Notes: generated by a model from the sequence alone, not told the origin. Counted from the first letter of the stretch, positions 43,610 to 53,331 are shown. The stretch is DNA of 64,000 bases from CAIKZZ01 sp036742455 (GCA_036742455.1 DAINQU010000017.1:1-64000); one strand, 5' to 3'. Program-made: numbers and translations.

Positions 43610-43861
43610 TCAGACTCCCGCGGAGGACGCTGTCGTGAGACCCCAAGGAATTCGAGACCAGATGCGCTCATGCAAGAAGTAGGCTCCGGTGGTGTAGAGA
43701 TTACTGACGACCATAAAGGTAATGGCCACCTTGAGCGTACGGGTCATCACCCATAGGGCCGAAAAATCCAAAGTCATGATCACCAGTCGGTAGGTCAGCG
43801 ACTTTGCCAGTGAACGAGCAACGGAGACATCGTGGGCCACGGCACTACTCCAGACAGCCAT
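43610..43861 (-). CDS. DUF2061 small membrane protein
   Basis: An 83-residue integral membrane protein. SVARSLAKSLTYRLVIMTLDFSALWVMT and the later YFLHERIW are the DUF2061 pattern, with two hydrophobic segments (about 27-46 and 48-64). The function of the family is unknown; some members sit in sulfate or lipid metabolism loci. The ATG lacks a strong ribosome site, so the start is uncertain. It stands alone between the oxidoreductase and TonB receptor (3). Confidence 0.82.
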   Translation of the reverse strand: MAVWSSAVAHDVSVARSLAKSLTYRLVIMTLDFSALWVMTRTLKVAITFMVVSNLYTTGAYFLHERIWSRIPWGLTTASSAGV

Positions 43862-44010
43862 GTCTCGGAGTTATACCCTTGCACCGCGGACGGGCAGTCG
43901 GGAATGCCGCAAACCCAAATCTCGGAACTGTGCGGCTGGCGCGCACGCGCCGCCGACACGCGACGGGCCCTGCCGCAGCGCCTGCCGCAAGGATCGCTGG
44001 AACGGATCTC

Positions 44011-44036
44011 CGGCACGCGTTGTCCCGTGCCGGATG
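44011..44036 (-). terminator. Hairpin after TonB receptor (3)
   Basis: TCCGGCACG (44011-44019) and CGTGCCGGA (44028-44036) make a 9-bp stem with an 8-base loop, 17 bases past the receptor stop on the minus strand. No U-tract. The rest of 43862-44053 shows no gene I would support. Confidence 0.5.
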
Positions 44037-44053
44037 CCGCTATCTCGTTCTGG

Positions 44054-46729
44054 TCAGAAGCTGTAGCCGAACTTCACACCAATAACCCGTGGGTGCATCG
44101 GCGTCTGTGCCACGATGTATTGGTCAGCATTGGTGAACAAACTGGTATTCGAGTTCGCCAGATTCTCGACATACAACGTGGTGTTCCACGCGTCCTTGGA
44201 AAAGCCAATCGACGCGTCAATGTTCGTGAACGCCGGATCCTCAAACCGAATACGGGTCGTTGAAATGAATCCTTGGTCCGCCAGCGACGGATTGGACCCT
44301 GCCTGAGTAAACGAGTGCCCACTGTGCGCGAACCCTACTTGGGCGTAACCGAGGTATTCGCCCAGCGCAAAATCGTAGCGACCGCGGAGAGTGAACTGGA
44401 GCGGCGGCGAACTCGCGGTCGGCGCACCGATCGGACCAAACGGATTGGTCACAGGGGTGCAATTGCTGCCGTCTGGAGCACAGGTTTGGGTGATGGGCTT
44501 TCCGTAGTTCGTGCTGTTCGGATTCTCGTCGATGAGGGCTGGCGAGTTCGTCTGCTTACTGCGATTCCAGGAGCCTGACGCCTGCAGCATAAAGTTGCGC
44601 GTCACCTTCGCGATCAGCGACGTTTCAAGGCCTCGAACTAGGAAGTTTTGGCCGTTGGTGTCGAACGTTACATTACCCGCGACCCCCGGATCCAAAAAGC
44701 TAACCTGAACGTTATTCCAATTCTCCTGATAGATGGCCCCGTTCCACTGCAAGCGGTGCTCAAACCATTCCGTTTTCCAGCCAATTTCATTGTTCGTCAA
44801 ATTATCCGAGGTATAGCCCTTAGGTACGACGAACTGCGGTTGGCCATCCGGCCCGTACGCGTGCAGCGAGCCGCCGTTTTGGTTGAAACTGCCAGGCCGA
44901 TAGCCTTGCGAGAACGTGTAATAGAGCATGGCGTCCGAATTGAGATGCCACGTCAAATTTACCCGACTGCGAGATCCGGTTTCGACGGCACTCAGACCGG
45001 AGGTATCAAAGTTGAAGCTGCTGGAAATGCAGCCAGTAGACGGCGTACCTTGCTGAAAGCAGGTGAAACTCGTGGTGAGACTGCCCACTTGGGAATTCGA
45101 GAAGCGGAAGTAGCGACTGCCCACGGTAAGAGTCAGCACCTTCGGGATCAGATCGTAGTCTACGGACGCGAACACAGCCGTCTGCTTGGTCGTTCGTAAC
45201 GCGTCCGGGTAGAACGATACACCGGGAGCTTGGATGCCGGGCCGGCCGACGGTCGCGCCGGGGACCGTGCCGATCGGCGTCAAACAACCGGTGTTGCCCG
45301 GCGAACCCGCGGGACCGTTCGAGGTGCAAGGCGGGATGGACGTCTCAATCCATTCGGTTTGGTCGTAGATCTTATTGGTCTCGTAATACGCGCCGACGAT
45401 GCCGCGCAGACGCCAGTCTTCGGGGGTACTCAGACGGAATTCGTGCTGTAAGTGCTGATTGTGCTCGAGCACGGTGTTCCACGTGACGCTGGGCGAGTAG
45501 CACGTCGATTTCAATGCGGCATTACCCCCCGTACCGGGTCCGTAGCACTGGTAGTAGTCCGCATAGAGGCCGCGCGAGTAGTTTGTATAGTCCGCCATCT
45601 GCTGCGACGACCGGTCGAGATACCCGCCGGTGTAAATCGCGCTCAGCTGTCCGATTTTCCCGTTTACGGTCCACGCCGTGTTGGTGAAACGGTCTTTGTT
45701 GTAGGTCGGATTGAATAAGGTCACTTCCAGGGGATTTAATTTGACGCCGTCCGAGGAGTAAGGCTGCTGGTAGAAGACCCCCTCCGCATCAATGGTCTGG
45801 TGCGTCTGACTGATAAGCGCATTCCAGTCGTCGTTGAATTTGTAATAGACCTCCGCGCGCACACCTTGATAACTGACCGGATTAATCGCTTTGCCCGCGA
45901 GCGCGTAGTTATTCATTGTCGGGCTGCCTGGCGGCACGCACCACCCCGAATTAGGCTTGCCGTCAGGGCATTGCCCGTTGACCGCCGGGTAATTGGCGTA
46001 GTGAATGCCAAGGTCCGTGTTCTTGCGGGTGAATGTCGCTGGGACGTTGTCGATATATCCGCCCCGCTTGTCGTCGTAGAAGACGGCCCGAACCGCCATA
46101 CGGTCTGCGAGCAACGGAAGATTCAAGACCGCGGTAACCGCCGTATTCGGGTCACCGTGCGCCGTTGCACTGTACCCACCCGTCACGGTCGCTTCGGTCT
46201 TATCGAGTTTGGGTTGGTTGGTGATGTAGCGAATCACACCGGCTTCAGCCCCGGCGCCGAACAGAGTGCCTTGGGGGCCCTCGAGTACCTCAATACGCTG
46301 CAAGTCAGCCACATAGACGTCGAGATTGCGAGTCGGTAGTTGCACCGACTGATTATCCAAATAGACAGCGACGTTCGGAAAATAGCCGGTCGAACCACTG
46401 CCTTGATACTGCTGCGCACCCGCGCTTAGGCCACGCATGTAGATCTCACTCTGACCAGGGCCGTTGCTGGCTGAGGAGACGTTGGGGAGATACTTCACAT
46501 AGTCATCGAAGTTTGTGATGTTCAATTGCGTCAGGGCAGCTTCCGTGAACGCCTGCATCGCAATAGGAACGTCCTGCATACCCTCATTGCGATGCTGAGC
46601 GGTGACGATAATTTCTTCCAGCGCACCCACATCATTGTCGCCACCGGCGGTGGCCGCCACGGCACCGGTGGTCGCGAGTGTGGCCGTACTCAGAATCGAA
46701 CCGATGACACGTGCAAGATTGCGATTCAT
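44054..46729 (-). CDS. TonB-dependent outer-membrane receptor (3)
   Basis: An 891-residue receptor with signal peptide (about 1-26) and TonB box LEEIIVTAQHRNEG. The plug (about 40-175) has SEIYMRGLSAGAQQ, VAVYLDNQSVQLPTR, and IEVLEGPQGTLFGAGAEAGVIRY. The long barrel contains several Cys-containing loops (CYGPG, CYSPS, CISSS) and ends GVKFGYSF. The ATG at 46729 has GGGGAG eight bases upstream. This class takes up varied nutrients including plant-derived compounds, and nothing adjacent fixes the substrate. Confidence 0.94.
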   Translation of the reverse strand: MNRNLARVIGSILSTATLATTGAVAATAGGDNDVGALEEIIVTAQHRNEGMQDVPIAMQAFTEAALTQLNITNFDDYVKYLPNVSSASNGPGQSEIYMRGLSAGAQQYQGSGSTGYFPNVAVYLDNQSVQLPTRNLDVYVADLQRIEVLEGPQGTLFGAGAEAGVIRYITNQPKLDKTEATVTGGYSATAHGDPNTAVTAVLNLPLLADRMAVRAVFYDDKRGGYIDNVPATFTRKNTDLGIHYANYPAVNGQCPDGKPNSGWCVPPGSPTMNNYALAGKAINPVSYQGVRAEVYYKFNDDWNALISQTHQTIDAEGVFYQQPYSSDGVKLNPLEVTLFNPTYNKDRFTNTAWTVNGKIGQLSAIYTGGYLDRSSQQMADYTNYSRGLYADYYQCYGPGTGGNAALKSTCYSPSVTWNTVLEHNQHLQHEFRLSTPEDWRLRGIVGAYYETNKIYDQTEWIETSIPPCTSNGPAGSPGNTGCLTPIGTVPGATVGRPGIQAPGVSFYPDALRTTKQTAVFASVDYDLIPKVLTLTVGSRYFRFSNSQVGSLTTSFTCFQQGTPSTGCISSSFNFDTSGLSAVETGSRSRVNLTWHLNSDAMLYYTFSQGYRPGSFNQNGGSLHAYGPDGQPQFVVPKGYTSDNLTNNEIGWKTEWFEHRLQWNGAIYQENWNNVQVSFLDPGVAGNVTFDTNGQNFLVRGLETSLIAKVTRNFMLQASGSWNRSKQTNSPALIDENPNSTNYGKPITQTCAPDGSNCTPVTNPFGPIGAPTASSPPLQFTLRGRYDFALGEYLGYAQVGFAHSGHSFTQAGSNPSLADQGFISTTRIRFEDPAFTNIDASIGFSKDAWNTTLYVENLANSNTSLFTNADQYIVAQTPMHPRVIGVKFGYSF

Positions 46730-47013
46730 GGAAAGACTCCCCTTGTCTATTTTTTGGTTAGCCGATGCGAGGACCATCAAAACCCGTTCGGGCACTCTGT
46801 ATGTAGCACGCTTGGCGGGCCCTAGAGCAAACACTTTGGTTGGACATTCACGCGAATATCGGTTCTCCCGGGTGTAGGCCTAGGAGACCCGAAGAGGTGA
46901 CACGACGTCCTCTTGCCTCATCCCCCTCGAGCGCTGTAGCGTCGGTCCGGCGACGGTCGGTCCACGGGCACTTGCCTTGGCGATGCTGAATGAGCCACTG
47001 AGAGGGACAAACG
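46730..47013. promoter_or_regulatory. Divergent intergenic region, receptor (3) / M48 peptidase
   Basis: A 284-bp gap and the longest non-coding stretch apart from ssrA. It must hold both promoters. GAGAGGG lies just before the M48 start. I see no strong -35/-10 pair, operator palindrome or conserved leader. Confidence 0.3.
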
Positions 47014-48213
47014 ATGGCTTTCGATGTCAATGCAGAAACCGCGGCCCTCGTGGACGCGATGGGTTCCGAGCGCTTGGCCCGGGCCGCCGCCTACACCACC
47101 GGCGCGCACTGGCTCTTGCTGGTGGGACTCGTCGTGTCGGTCCTGACCGCGGCCGTCATTGCGCGCAGTGGGATCCTGACGCGTTGGGTACCGCGACGCC
47201 CCGACTCTCCCAATCGAACGGCGGCCCTGAGCGCGATCGTGTTTGTGCTCGCGAGTGCGGTGTTAACGCTGCCCCTGACGCTCTACAGCGACTTTTACCG
47301 CGAGCACGCCTACGGGCGATCCAGCCAGCCACTCGGCGACTTCCTCGGCCAACTCGCCCTAAGCACGGTGATCAGCACCGTGCTGTCTGCCGCCGTGCTG
47401 TGTGTTGTGTATTGGTTCTTGCGGCGCACGGGAGCGCGGTGGTGGCTGTGGGCGACGGGATTTGTGGCGATCGCCATGGCAGCCCTCATGCTGGCGGCAC
47501 CGGTCGTCATCGAACCGCTCTTCAATCGGTTCGACCCACTGCCGACAGGCCCCGTTCGAGACGCCATTCTGCCGATGGCGCGCGAGGCCGGGGTCCCGCC
47601 GCAGCGCATTTTTGTCTTTGACGGCTCTCGGCAGTCGAACAACTTCACCGCCAATGCCGGCGGCATCGGCTCGACCGCACGCATTGCCGTGTCCGATGTG
47701 GCCTTGAAAGGCGCCTCGCTGGCGGAAGTCCGGGCCGTCACTGGCCATGAGATTGGTCACTACGTCTTGCACCATTCGTTGTGGGGGATCCTGATCGGCA
47801 CGCTCATGACGTTGGTCTGTTTTCTGGCGGCGGAACGCGCCTACCCCGCCGTCGCCCGACGATTAGGCATTACGGCTCCGCTCAGCGACCCCGTGGGTCT
47901 GCCGGCGCTGAGTATCACAGCGTCCCTGCTCGTGTTTTTGGCCACGCCCGTGCTCAACACCGCGTCACGCCACTTTGAGGCGGAGGCCGACGTCTATTCG
48001 CTGACGCATGTCGGCGAACCCGACGGTCTGGCCACCGCGCTCATCAAGACCGCTGACTATCGCAATCCGCGGCCGGGCGTATGGGAGGAGATTGTGTTCT
48101 ACAACCACCCGTCCGTTGAGGCGCGCGTACGCCGGGCGATGGAATTTAAAGCCGCTCATCCGGTGAGCGACCTCCCCGCGTCGGGCACCGAGCCCACGGC
48201 GACTCAACCCTGA
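47014..48213 (+). CDS. M48 (Ste24-type) membrane zinc metalloprotease (1)
   Basis: A 399-residue membrane protease. Transmembrane segments lie near 31-50, 68-88, 115-135 and 145-165, with two more after the active site. The zinc motif is TGHEIGHYVLHH and the third ligand Glu lies in HFEAEADVYSLTH. APVVIEPLFNRFDPL and FDGSRQSNNFTANAGGIG match the CAAX protease homologues. It is expected to cut membrane or misfolded proteins at the inner membrane. A 95-residue membrane protein gene follows after 18 bases. A second family member lies at 59.3 kb. Confidence 0.92.
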   Translation: MAFDVNAETAALVDAMGSERLARAAAYTTGAHWLLLVGLVVSVLTAAVIARSGILTRWVPRRPDSPNRTAALSAIVFVLASAVLTLPLTLYSDFYREHAYGRSSQPLGDFLGQLALSTVISTVLSAAVLCVVYWFLRRTGARWWLWATGFVAIAMAALMLAAPVVIEPLFNRFDPLPTGPVRDAILPMAREAGVPPQRIFVFDGSRQSNNFTANAGGIGSTARIAVSDVALKGASLAEVRAVTGHEIGHYVLHHSLWGILIGTLMTLVCFLAAERAYPAVARRLGITAPLSDPVGLPALSITASLLVFLATPVLNTASRHFEAEADVYSLTHVGEPDGLATALIKTADYRNPRPGVWEEIVFYNHPSVEARVRRAMEFKAAHPVSDLPASGTEPTATQP

Positions 48214-48231
48214 CTGCCGGAGTCGCCTTGC

Positions 48232-48519
48232 ATGGCCCGTACACGCCCACGCACCCCCAAACCCATCGACTGGCGCCTCGAGGTCAAACGCGCCGTACTG
48301 GGGATCGCGTTGGGGCTTTTATTGGTTCCCGCGCTGGTCTTCGGTTTCGGCCGGCTCGTCCTGGGGCCTTTCGAGGGCTCGATCGGGACCTTTTTGTCGA
48401 CGCTCTACGTTGACGTATTTCATGGCGTCCCAGGCGCCATTGCGCTGGTCGTCGGGCCTTACGGGCTTTACGCCATCGCCCAAGTGACGCGCCACCTCGC
48501 CGCGCGCGCCGGTCGTTAA
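48232..48519 (+). CDS. Small two-helix membrane protein, unknown
   Basis: A 95-residue protein with a basic N-terminus (RTRPRTPKPIDWRLEVKR), a transmembrane segment (about 21-45) and a second hydrophobic stretch (about 62-86) ending in a basic tail (RHLAARAGR). I do not recognise a family. It follows the M48 protease gene by 18 bases and is probably co-transcribed, so it could be a partner or substrate. Its stop codon lies in a hairpin loop. Confidence 0.72.
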   Translation: MARTRPRTPKPIDWRLEVKRAVLGIALGLLLVPALVFGFGRLVLGPFEGSIGTFLSTLYVDVFHGVPGAIALVVGPYGLYAIAQVTRHLAARAGR

Positions 48520-48530
48520 GACCGGCGCGC
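48504..48530. terminator. Hairpin with stop codon in the loop
   Basis: GCGCGCCGGTC, loop GTTAA, GACCGGCGCGC: an 11-bp perfect stem. The loop holds the TAA stop (48517-48519) of the small membrane protein gene. It lies ten bases from the stop of the convergent M28 gene. Confidence 0.65.
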
Positions 48531-48539
48531 TGCACGGAT

Positions 48540-50183
48540 TCAGGGTGTCGCACCCGAGCGGCTCGCGTCCCGGATAGCCCGGAATTCGCTCTTCGGATAC
48601 CACTCCGGCCAGTGGCGCTCGTTCGCGACCTTAGCGCCCACGACCTCGAGCAACGTCAGGTCTTCCAGAATGCCGGACACGTCCCAGTCCTTGGAATACT
48701 CGTCCGAGGGTTTGTGGTAACGATTCGCCGTGTAGTCATCCTTGAAGGCCTGGCCAAAACCCGGCGGATGCTCGACGGCGTCGATGCCGGTCTCCGTGTA
48801 CAGCGACGGCACGCCCTGCTTCGCTAAATTGAAGTGATCGGAGCGGAAGTAGTGGCCTTTCTCCGGCTCCGCATCGGGCCGTATGAACCGCCCTTGCTGG
48901 GTGGCGGCGGCCTTTAAGTCGTCTTCGAGTTCCGACGAACCGAACCCGACCACTTCAATGTCATGGGTGCGACCGATCGGGTACATCGCGTCGATGTTGA
49001 TCGCCGCCGCCGTCTGCGCCAACGGGAAGACCGGGTTCTGACCGTAATAGGCCGAGCCGAGCAGGCCCGACTCCTCGGCGGTGAGGGCCACGAACACGAT
49101 CGATCGATCCGGTCGTTTGCCGGCTTTGAACGCTTTGGCGATCTCTAAAATGCCGGCCACACCGGTCGCGTTATCCACCGCGCCGTTGTAGATCGTGTCG
49201 CCGCTGAGCCCGTCCGCTTTGCCATTGCCGAAGTGATCCCAGTGCGCCATGTACAGGACGTATTCGTTCGGGTGTCCCGCGCCTTCGAGCACGCCGACGA
49301 CGTTGGCCGAACGGGTGCGCCGTACCGTGTTGTGCAACTCCACCGAGGCATTCAATTCGAGCGGTACTGCACGGAACCCTGGCGTCGTGGCTGCTTTTTC
49401 CATGGCATCGAGATCCCGCCCGGCCAAGGCGAACAGCCGCCGGGCCGAATCGGTCGTGATCCATCCTTCGACCGCGGCACGCGCCGCGTGACCATCGGCC
49501 GCATCCGGCTCCAAGAGCGGGCCCGTATTGCTGTTGCGGACGACGTCCCACCCGTACGCGGCGGGCCCCGTCTGGTGGATGATGAGCGCGCCGTCGGCGC
49601 CCTGCCGCATGGCTTCTTCGTACTTGTAGGTCCAGCGCCCGTAGTACGTCATGTTCTTTCCGCGGAATAACTTGGCATCGCGGAAGCCGGGATCATTCAC
49701 GAGAATGACCGCGGTTTTGCCGTGCATGTCCACACCGGCGTAGTCATCCCACCCGTACTCCGGGGCATGGATGCCGTGACCGACAAACACGAGCGGGCTG
49801 TGAGTGAGCGCTTCGTGCTCCCGCACGCGCCGCGTCCAGACGACCGCATCGTCCGCATACGCGAGCGACAGATGTCCGGCGGCGCCCTCGATATCCAGGC
49901 GCGCCGACGGATCTGCTTTGATTTCGACGAGCGTCACCGGCTGCCGATAACTCGCGCCCACGCCCGGCTTCAGGCCGATCCGCCGGAATTCCGACTCGAT
50001 CCAATCCAGTGTTTTGACCTCGCCAGCTTGCCCGGGTTTGCGCCCCTCAAAGGCGTCGGACGCCAGTGTCGCGACCGACGCGCGAAATCCCGCCTCCGTG
50101 AGTCCCGGCGCCGGGGCGCCCGCCCAAGCGACGGCGGTCACGACGAGCGCACCGCCTAGAGTGAACCAACGCGATCGAACCAT
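48540..50183 (-). CDS. Exported M28 zinc aminopeptidase with PA domain
   Basis: A 547-residue secreted peptidase. Signal peptide about 1-22 (AWA-G). A protease-associated insert (about 125-260) precedes the M28 catalytic part with MAHWDHFG, AVDNATGVAGILEIA, TAEESGLLGS, and SDHFNLAKQG as metal-ligand and catalytic segments. It should remove N-terminal residues from peptides in the periplasm. ATG 50183 is preferred: GGAGGT directly abuts the ATG two codons earlier, which is too close. A small membrane protein gene lies upstream on the same strand. Confidence 0.92.
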   Translation of the reverse strand: MVRSRWFTLGGALVVTAVAWAGAPAPGLTEAGFRASVATLASDAFEGRKPGQAGEVKTLDWIESEFRRIGLKPGVGASYRQPVTLVEIKADPSARLDIEGAAGHLSLAYADDAVVWTRRVREHEALTHSPLVFVGHGIHAPEYGWDDYAGVDMHGKTAVILVNDPGFRDAKLFRGKNMTYYGRWTYKYEEAMRQGADGALIIHQTGPAAYGWDVVRNSNTGPLLEPDAADGHAARAAVEGWITTDSARRLFALAGRDLDAMEKAATTPGFRAVPLELNASVELHNTVRRTRSANVVGVLEGAGHPNEYVLYMAHWDHFGNGKADGLSGDTIYNGAVDNATGVAGILEIAKAFKAGKRPDRSIVFVALTAEESGLLGSAYYGQNPVFPLAQTAAAINIDAMYPIGRTHDIEVVGFGSSELEDDLKAAATQQGRFIRPDAEPEKGHYFRSDHFNLAKQGVPSLYTETGIDAVEHPPGFGQAFKDDYTANRYHKPSDEYSKDWDVSGILEDLTLLEVVGAKVANERHWPEWYPKSEFRAIRDASRSGATP

Positions 50184-50207
50184 GGTCATACCTCCAAAAT
50201 CGACGAT

Positions 50208-50495
50208 TCAACGAGGCCAGTAGTGCCAGGCGAGGCCCGCGACATTCACCGCGGTGGCCGCAACGGCCCAAAAGCGCCATGACCGTTCGCGCAACACCCC
50301 CACAAATCCATAGGAGGACACGAAGGCCAAGGCCAAAAAGAGGAAGAAGCTTTGCAACAGCGGGCCGTACTCCCGCACCAGGAACGGGTAGTCATGACCC
50401 ATCAGCAAAAACACGCACAGGACGAGCGCAAGACCAATGGTAATGGTCACGGCAGAGCCCATCACGATGCCCATCAGGACCGCCAGCGGGGTCAT
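50208..50495 (-). CDS. Small membrane protein, unknown
   Basis: A 95-residue hydrophobic protein with three likely membrane segments (PLAVLMGIVMGSAVTITIGLA; SFFLFLALAFVSSYGFVGV; FWAVAATAVNVAGLAWHYW). ATG 50495 is chosen because the sequence upstream in frame is arginine-rich and uncodonlike, and GGGGG lies close by. Family unknown. It is followed by the M28 gene after 24 bases on the same strand, so the two may be co-transcribed. Confidence 0.65.
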   Translation of the reverse strand: MTPLAVLMGIVMGSAVTITIGLALVLCVFLLMGHDYPFLVREYGPLLQSFFLFLALAFVSSYGFVGVLRERSWRFWAVAATAVNVAGLAWHYWPR

Positions 50496-50621
50496 CGGAC
50501 GACCCCCTGCACAGTCGACTTGATCCCGATGGCCTCGTTCCCTACCCTGATCACCATGATTCACCTCGAAAACGCGACGCAGGACGCGCAACCCGCCCCT
50601 TGCGGGCGCTAGTCTACCCCC

Positions 50622-52865
50622 ATGACAGACCCATCGAACGTTTCTCGCCGATCCTCCCTCGGCTTACGCCTCGCCCTCCTGATGCCGACATTGGCATTGG
50701 TGGGATTCCTTTTCACGGGCGCCACCGCGACCCCATCGGCCGCAGGCTCGCCCACGGCCGCCGCGGCGAGCGCCTCCCCGAACGCGGCCTCGGCCGCGCC
50801 GGTGGTGCTGCACGCCACCGATCGGCATCGGAAAGTGGCTCGCCTCGTTGCGGAGGTGGTGGAGCACTCTCACTACCGTCGCGCCATCATGGATGAACGC
50901 CTCTCGGCGCAGGTCTTCGACCGGTATCTCGACTCCCTCGATGCGTCGCACAGCTACTTTCTGCAGTCGGACGTCAAGGAACTGGAGCTCTATCGTCCGC
51001 GCCTCGGCGAAGCGATCCGCAGCGGCGCCGTCGAACCGGCCTTCGTGATCTTCCAGCGCTTGCAGGAACGCAATCGCGCGGAGATCAAAGCCGCCATCGC
51101 CTTCCTGGATCAGGAGCCGGACTTCACGTCGGATGAGCGTTACGATTACGACCGCACCAAAGCGCCGTGGCCGGCAGACGCAGCCGAGCAAGCAAACATC
51201 TGGCGCCAACGCGTCAAGAACGACGCACTGTCATTGCTGCTGGCCAACAAGACGTGGGCGGAAGCACGCGATGTGCTCAAGAAACGCTACGAACGCCTGC
51301 TGAAGCGCTCGGAACAGGTCACCGCCGATGACGTGTTCGAAAACTTCATGAACGCGTATTTGCACGTCTATGACCCGCATTCGAACTACCTCTCGCCGCA
51401 CTCGAGCGAGGAGTACAACATTGCGATGAAGCTCTCGTACGTCGGTATTGGGGCCTCGCTGCAACTGATCGATGACTACGTCACGATCATGAACGTCATT
51501 CCCGGCGGCCCCGCCGCGGTGAGCGGACTCATCAAGGTCAACGATCGCATCACCGGGGTTGCTCAGGGCGCGAAGGGCGAGTTCACCGACGTCGTGGGCT
51601 GGCGCCTGGACGATGTCGTTCAATTGATACGCGGCCCGGCAGGGACCGTCGTTCGGTTGCAGATACTGCCCGCGGGTGCCTCGCCGGGCTCGAAAGAGCA
51701 GATCTACGAGTTCACGCGCAACAAGGTGACGCTCGAGAGCCAAGCGTCGAAGAAGAAGATCGAGACCGTCACCGTCGGTAGCAAGACCTACAAGGTCGGC
51801 GTCATTGATGTGCCGAGTTTCTATCAGGACTTCGAAGCCAAGGTAAACGGCGACAAGTTGTTCCGCAGCACGACCCGTGACGTCGCCAAGCTCATCGAGG
51901 AACTGAAGGCTGAAAAAGTCGACGGTCTCGTCATGGATTTGCGCGCCAACGGCGGCGGCAACCTGAGCGAAGCGCAAGGACTCGTGGGCCTCTTCATTAA
52001 GAAGGGTCCGGTCGTCCAACTGCGCGAAACCAGCGGCGACATTGAAGTCCTCGACGATCCTGAGCCGGGTCCGGTGTGGGACGGTCCTCTCGTGGTTCTG
52101 GTCGATCGCTCGAGTGCCTCGGCGTCGGAAATTTTCTCGGCGGCCATTCAAGACTACGGTCGCGGCCTCATCGTCGGTCAGCAGACCTTCGGTAAAGGCA
52201 CCGTGCAGAACCTCTATCCGTTGGATCGTTGGGCCCTCGGCCCGAATGCCGGTTACGGTGAACTGACCGTCACGATCGGCAAGTACTACCGAGTGACCGG
52301 TGACAGCGTGCAGAACCGCGGTGTTATTCCCGAGATCGCACTGCCGTCGATGATCTCGACCGATGATATGGGCGAATCCACCCGCGACAGCGCGTTGCCG
52401 TGGGATCGCATCCGCCCCGTCGATTTCGCGTCGAGTCACGTACTGGACAGCGCGCTGCCGATCGTCGCGAAGCACCACGACGAACGCATGGGCAACGATC
52501 CGGACTTGCAAGAACTGAAGGCCTCCACCGCGGCGGTCGAAGCACTGCGCAAAGAAAAGTCTGTCTCGCTGAACCTGGAGACACGCCGCGCCGAACGCGA
52601 CCGCGAGGACGCGCAGCGGCTGCAACTGATCAACACGCGGCGTGCAGCGCACGGTGAAGCGCCGATCAAATCGCTGGAAGAACTGAAACCGGACGAGCAA
52701 CCGGATGCGAACCTGGCGGAAGCCGGTCGCATCGTCGTTGAACTCGGACAAGCACTCGAGAGTGGATCGCATGCCGTCGCGACGACGGCAGCGGCTCACC
52801 CCGCGTCCACCCCCGGCAAAGCCGCCAGTTCAGCGAAGTCCGGCCACCGCAGCGGCCGGCATTGA
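50622..52865 (+). CDS. prc: Tail-specific protease Prc (C-terminal processing, S41)
   Basis: A 747-residue periplasmic protease. An N-terminal signal/anchor (about 15-33) leads to an Ala/Pro-rich linker, a helical domain (65-245), PDZ domain (about 270-350) and S41 core. Catalytic Ser500 in SASASE and Lys525 in TFGKGTVQ have the 25-residue spacing of E. coli Prc. VRANGGG-like MDLRANGGGN is the conserved strand. The C-terminal domain (560-747) is rich in charged helices. It trims or degrades proteins with nonpolar C-termini, including lipoproteins and cell-wall hydrolases. It ends opposite DUF1249. Confidence 0.96.
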   Translation: MTDPSNVSRRSSLGLRLALLMPTLALVGFLFTGATATPSAAGSPTAAAASASPNAASAAPVVLHATDRHRKVARLVAEVVEHSHYRRAIMDERLSAQVFDRYLDSLDASHSYFLQSDVKELELYRPRLGEAIRSGAVEPAFVIFQRLQERNRAEIKAAIAFLDQEPDFTSDERYDYDRTKAPWPADAAEQANIWRQRVKNDALSLLLANKTWAEARDVLKKRYERLLKRSEQVTADDVFENFMNAYLHVYDPHSNYLSPHSSEEYNIAMKLSYVGIGASLQLIDDYVTIMNVIPGGPAAVSGLIKVNDRITGVAQGAKGEFTDVVGWRLDDVVQLIRGPAGTVVRLQILPAGASPGSKEQIYEFTRNKVTLESQASKKKIETVTVGSKTYKVGVIDVPSFYQDFEAKVNGDKLFRSTTRDVAKLIEELKAEKVDGLVMDLRANGGGNLSEAQGLVGLFIKKGPVVQLRETSGDIEVLDDPEPGPVWDGPLVVLVDRSSASASEIFSAAIQDYGRGLIVGQQTFGKGTVQNLYPLDRWALGPNAGYGELTVTIGKYYRVTGDSVQNRGVIPEIALPSMISTDDMGESTRDSALPWDRIRPVDFASSHVLDSALPIVAKHHDERMGNDPDLQELKASTAAVEALRKEKSVSLNLETRRAERDREDAQRLQLINTRRAAHGEAPIKSLEELKPDEQPDANLAEAGRIVVELGQALESGSHAVATTAAAHPASTPGKAASSAKSGHRSGRH

Positions 52866-52866
52866 G

Positions 52867-53331
52867 TCAGGCCACGGTCGCGGCTGCCGCATCGAAGCGG
52901 CAGCCGCGGTCGGCACAGTATTCCAGCCACTTATTCAAAAGCACGTTGCGTGCCCAGCGCGGCGCCAGTCGCTCCCCGCTGACCGGTAGTGCGGCCGCGG
53001 TCGCCGGCGTCATGCGGACGTCCGCTGCCTCCACCACGCGCGCGTCGTGATACACACGAACGATCAACTCCGGCCACGGCACCCGATCGTCCGGTTGCGC
53101 GAGATTGAGCGTTAGACACAACAGGGTCGTGTAGGGGCCGCGCTCCTCCACCCGAAATTCCAGCGCCACGGCGTCATCAATGCGCGCGGCACCCGTATCG
53201 GCCAGTCGGCTCAGATCGCCACACAGCCAGCCCAGTCGGATGTAATTGCTCTCATAGAGCGTCATCAGCCCGACAAAACTGCCGGGACTGGATCGCCACG
53301 ACGTTGCACACCATTGATCGCCGGTCATCAT
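52867..53331 (-). CDS. DUF1249 (YqiB-like) protein
   Basis: A 154-residue cytoplasmic protein. TLYESNYIRLGWL, the strand EERGPYTTLLCLTL, the hallmark LIVRVYHDARVVEA and the end NVLLNKWLEYCADRGC match the DUF1249/YqiB family, whose role is unknown. In E. coli it lies by nudF and cpdA. Two adjacent ATGs (53331, 53328) follow AGGGG. Its last codons are also the arm of a 12-bp hairpin that could end prc transcription. The stop is two bases from the prc stop. Confidence 0.82.
   Translation of the reverse strand: MMTGDQWCATSWRSSPGSFVGLMTLYESNYIRLGWLCGDLSRLADTGAARIDDAVALEFRVEERGPYTTLLCLTLNLAQPDDRVPWPELIVRVYHDARVVEAADVRMTPATAAALPVSGERLAPRWARNVLLNKWLEYCADRGCRFDAAAATVA
52879..52908 (+). terminator. 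Hairpin embedded in the DUF1249 3' coding end
   Basis: CGCGGCTGCCGC, loop ATCGAA, GCGGCAGCCGCG: a 12-bp perfect stem starting 14 bases after the prc stop. It lies inside the C-terminal codons of the opposing gene (CRFDAAAATVA). No U-tract. Confidence 0.6.

Noticed and set aside
43832..44263. 143-codon plus-strand frame after the DUF2061 gene
   Set aside because: It runs antisense into the TonB receptor 3' end and has random-looking composition.
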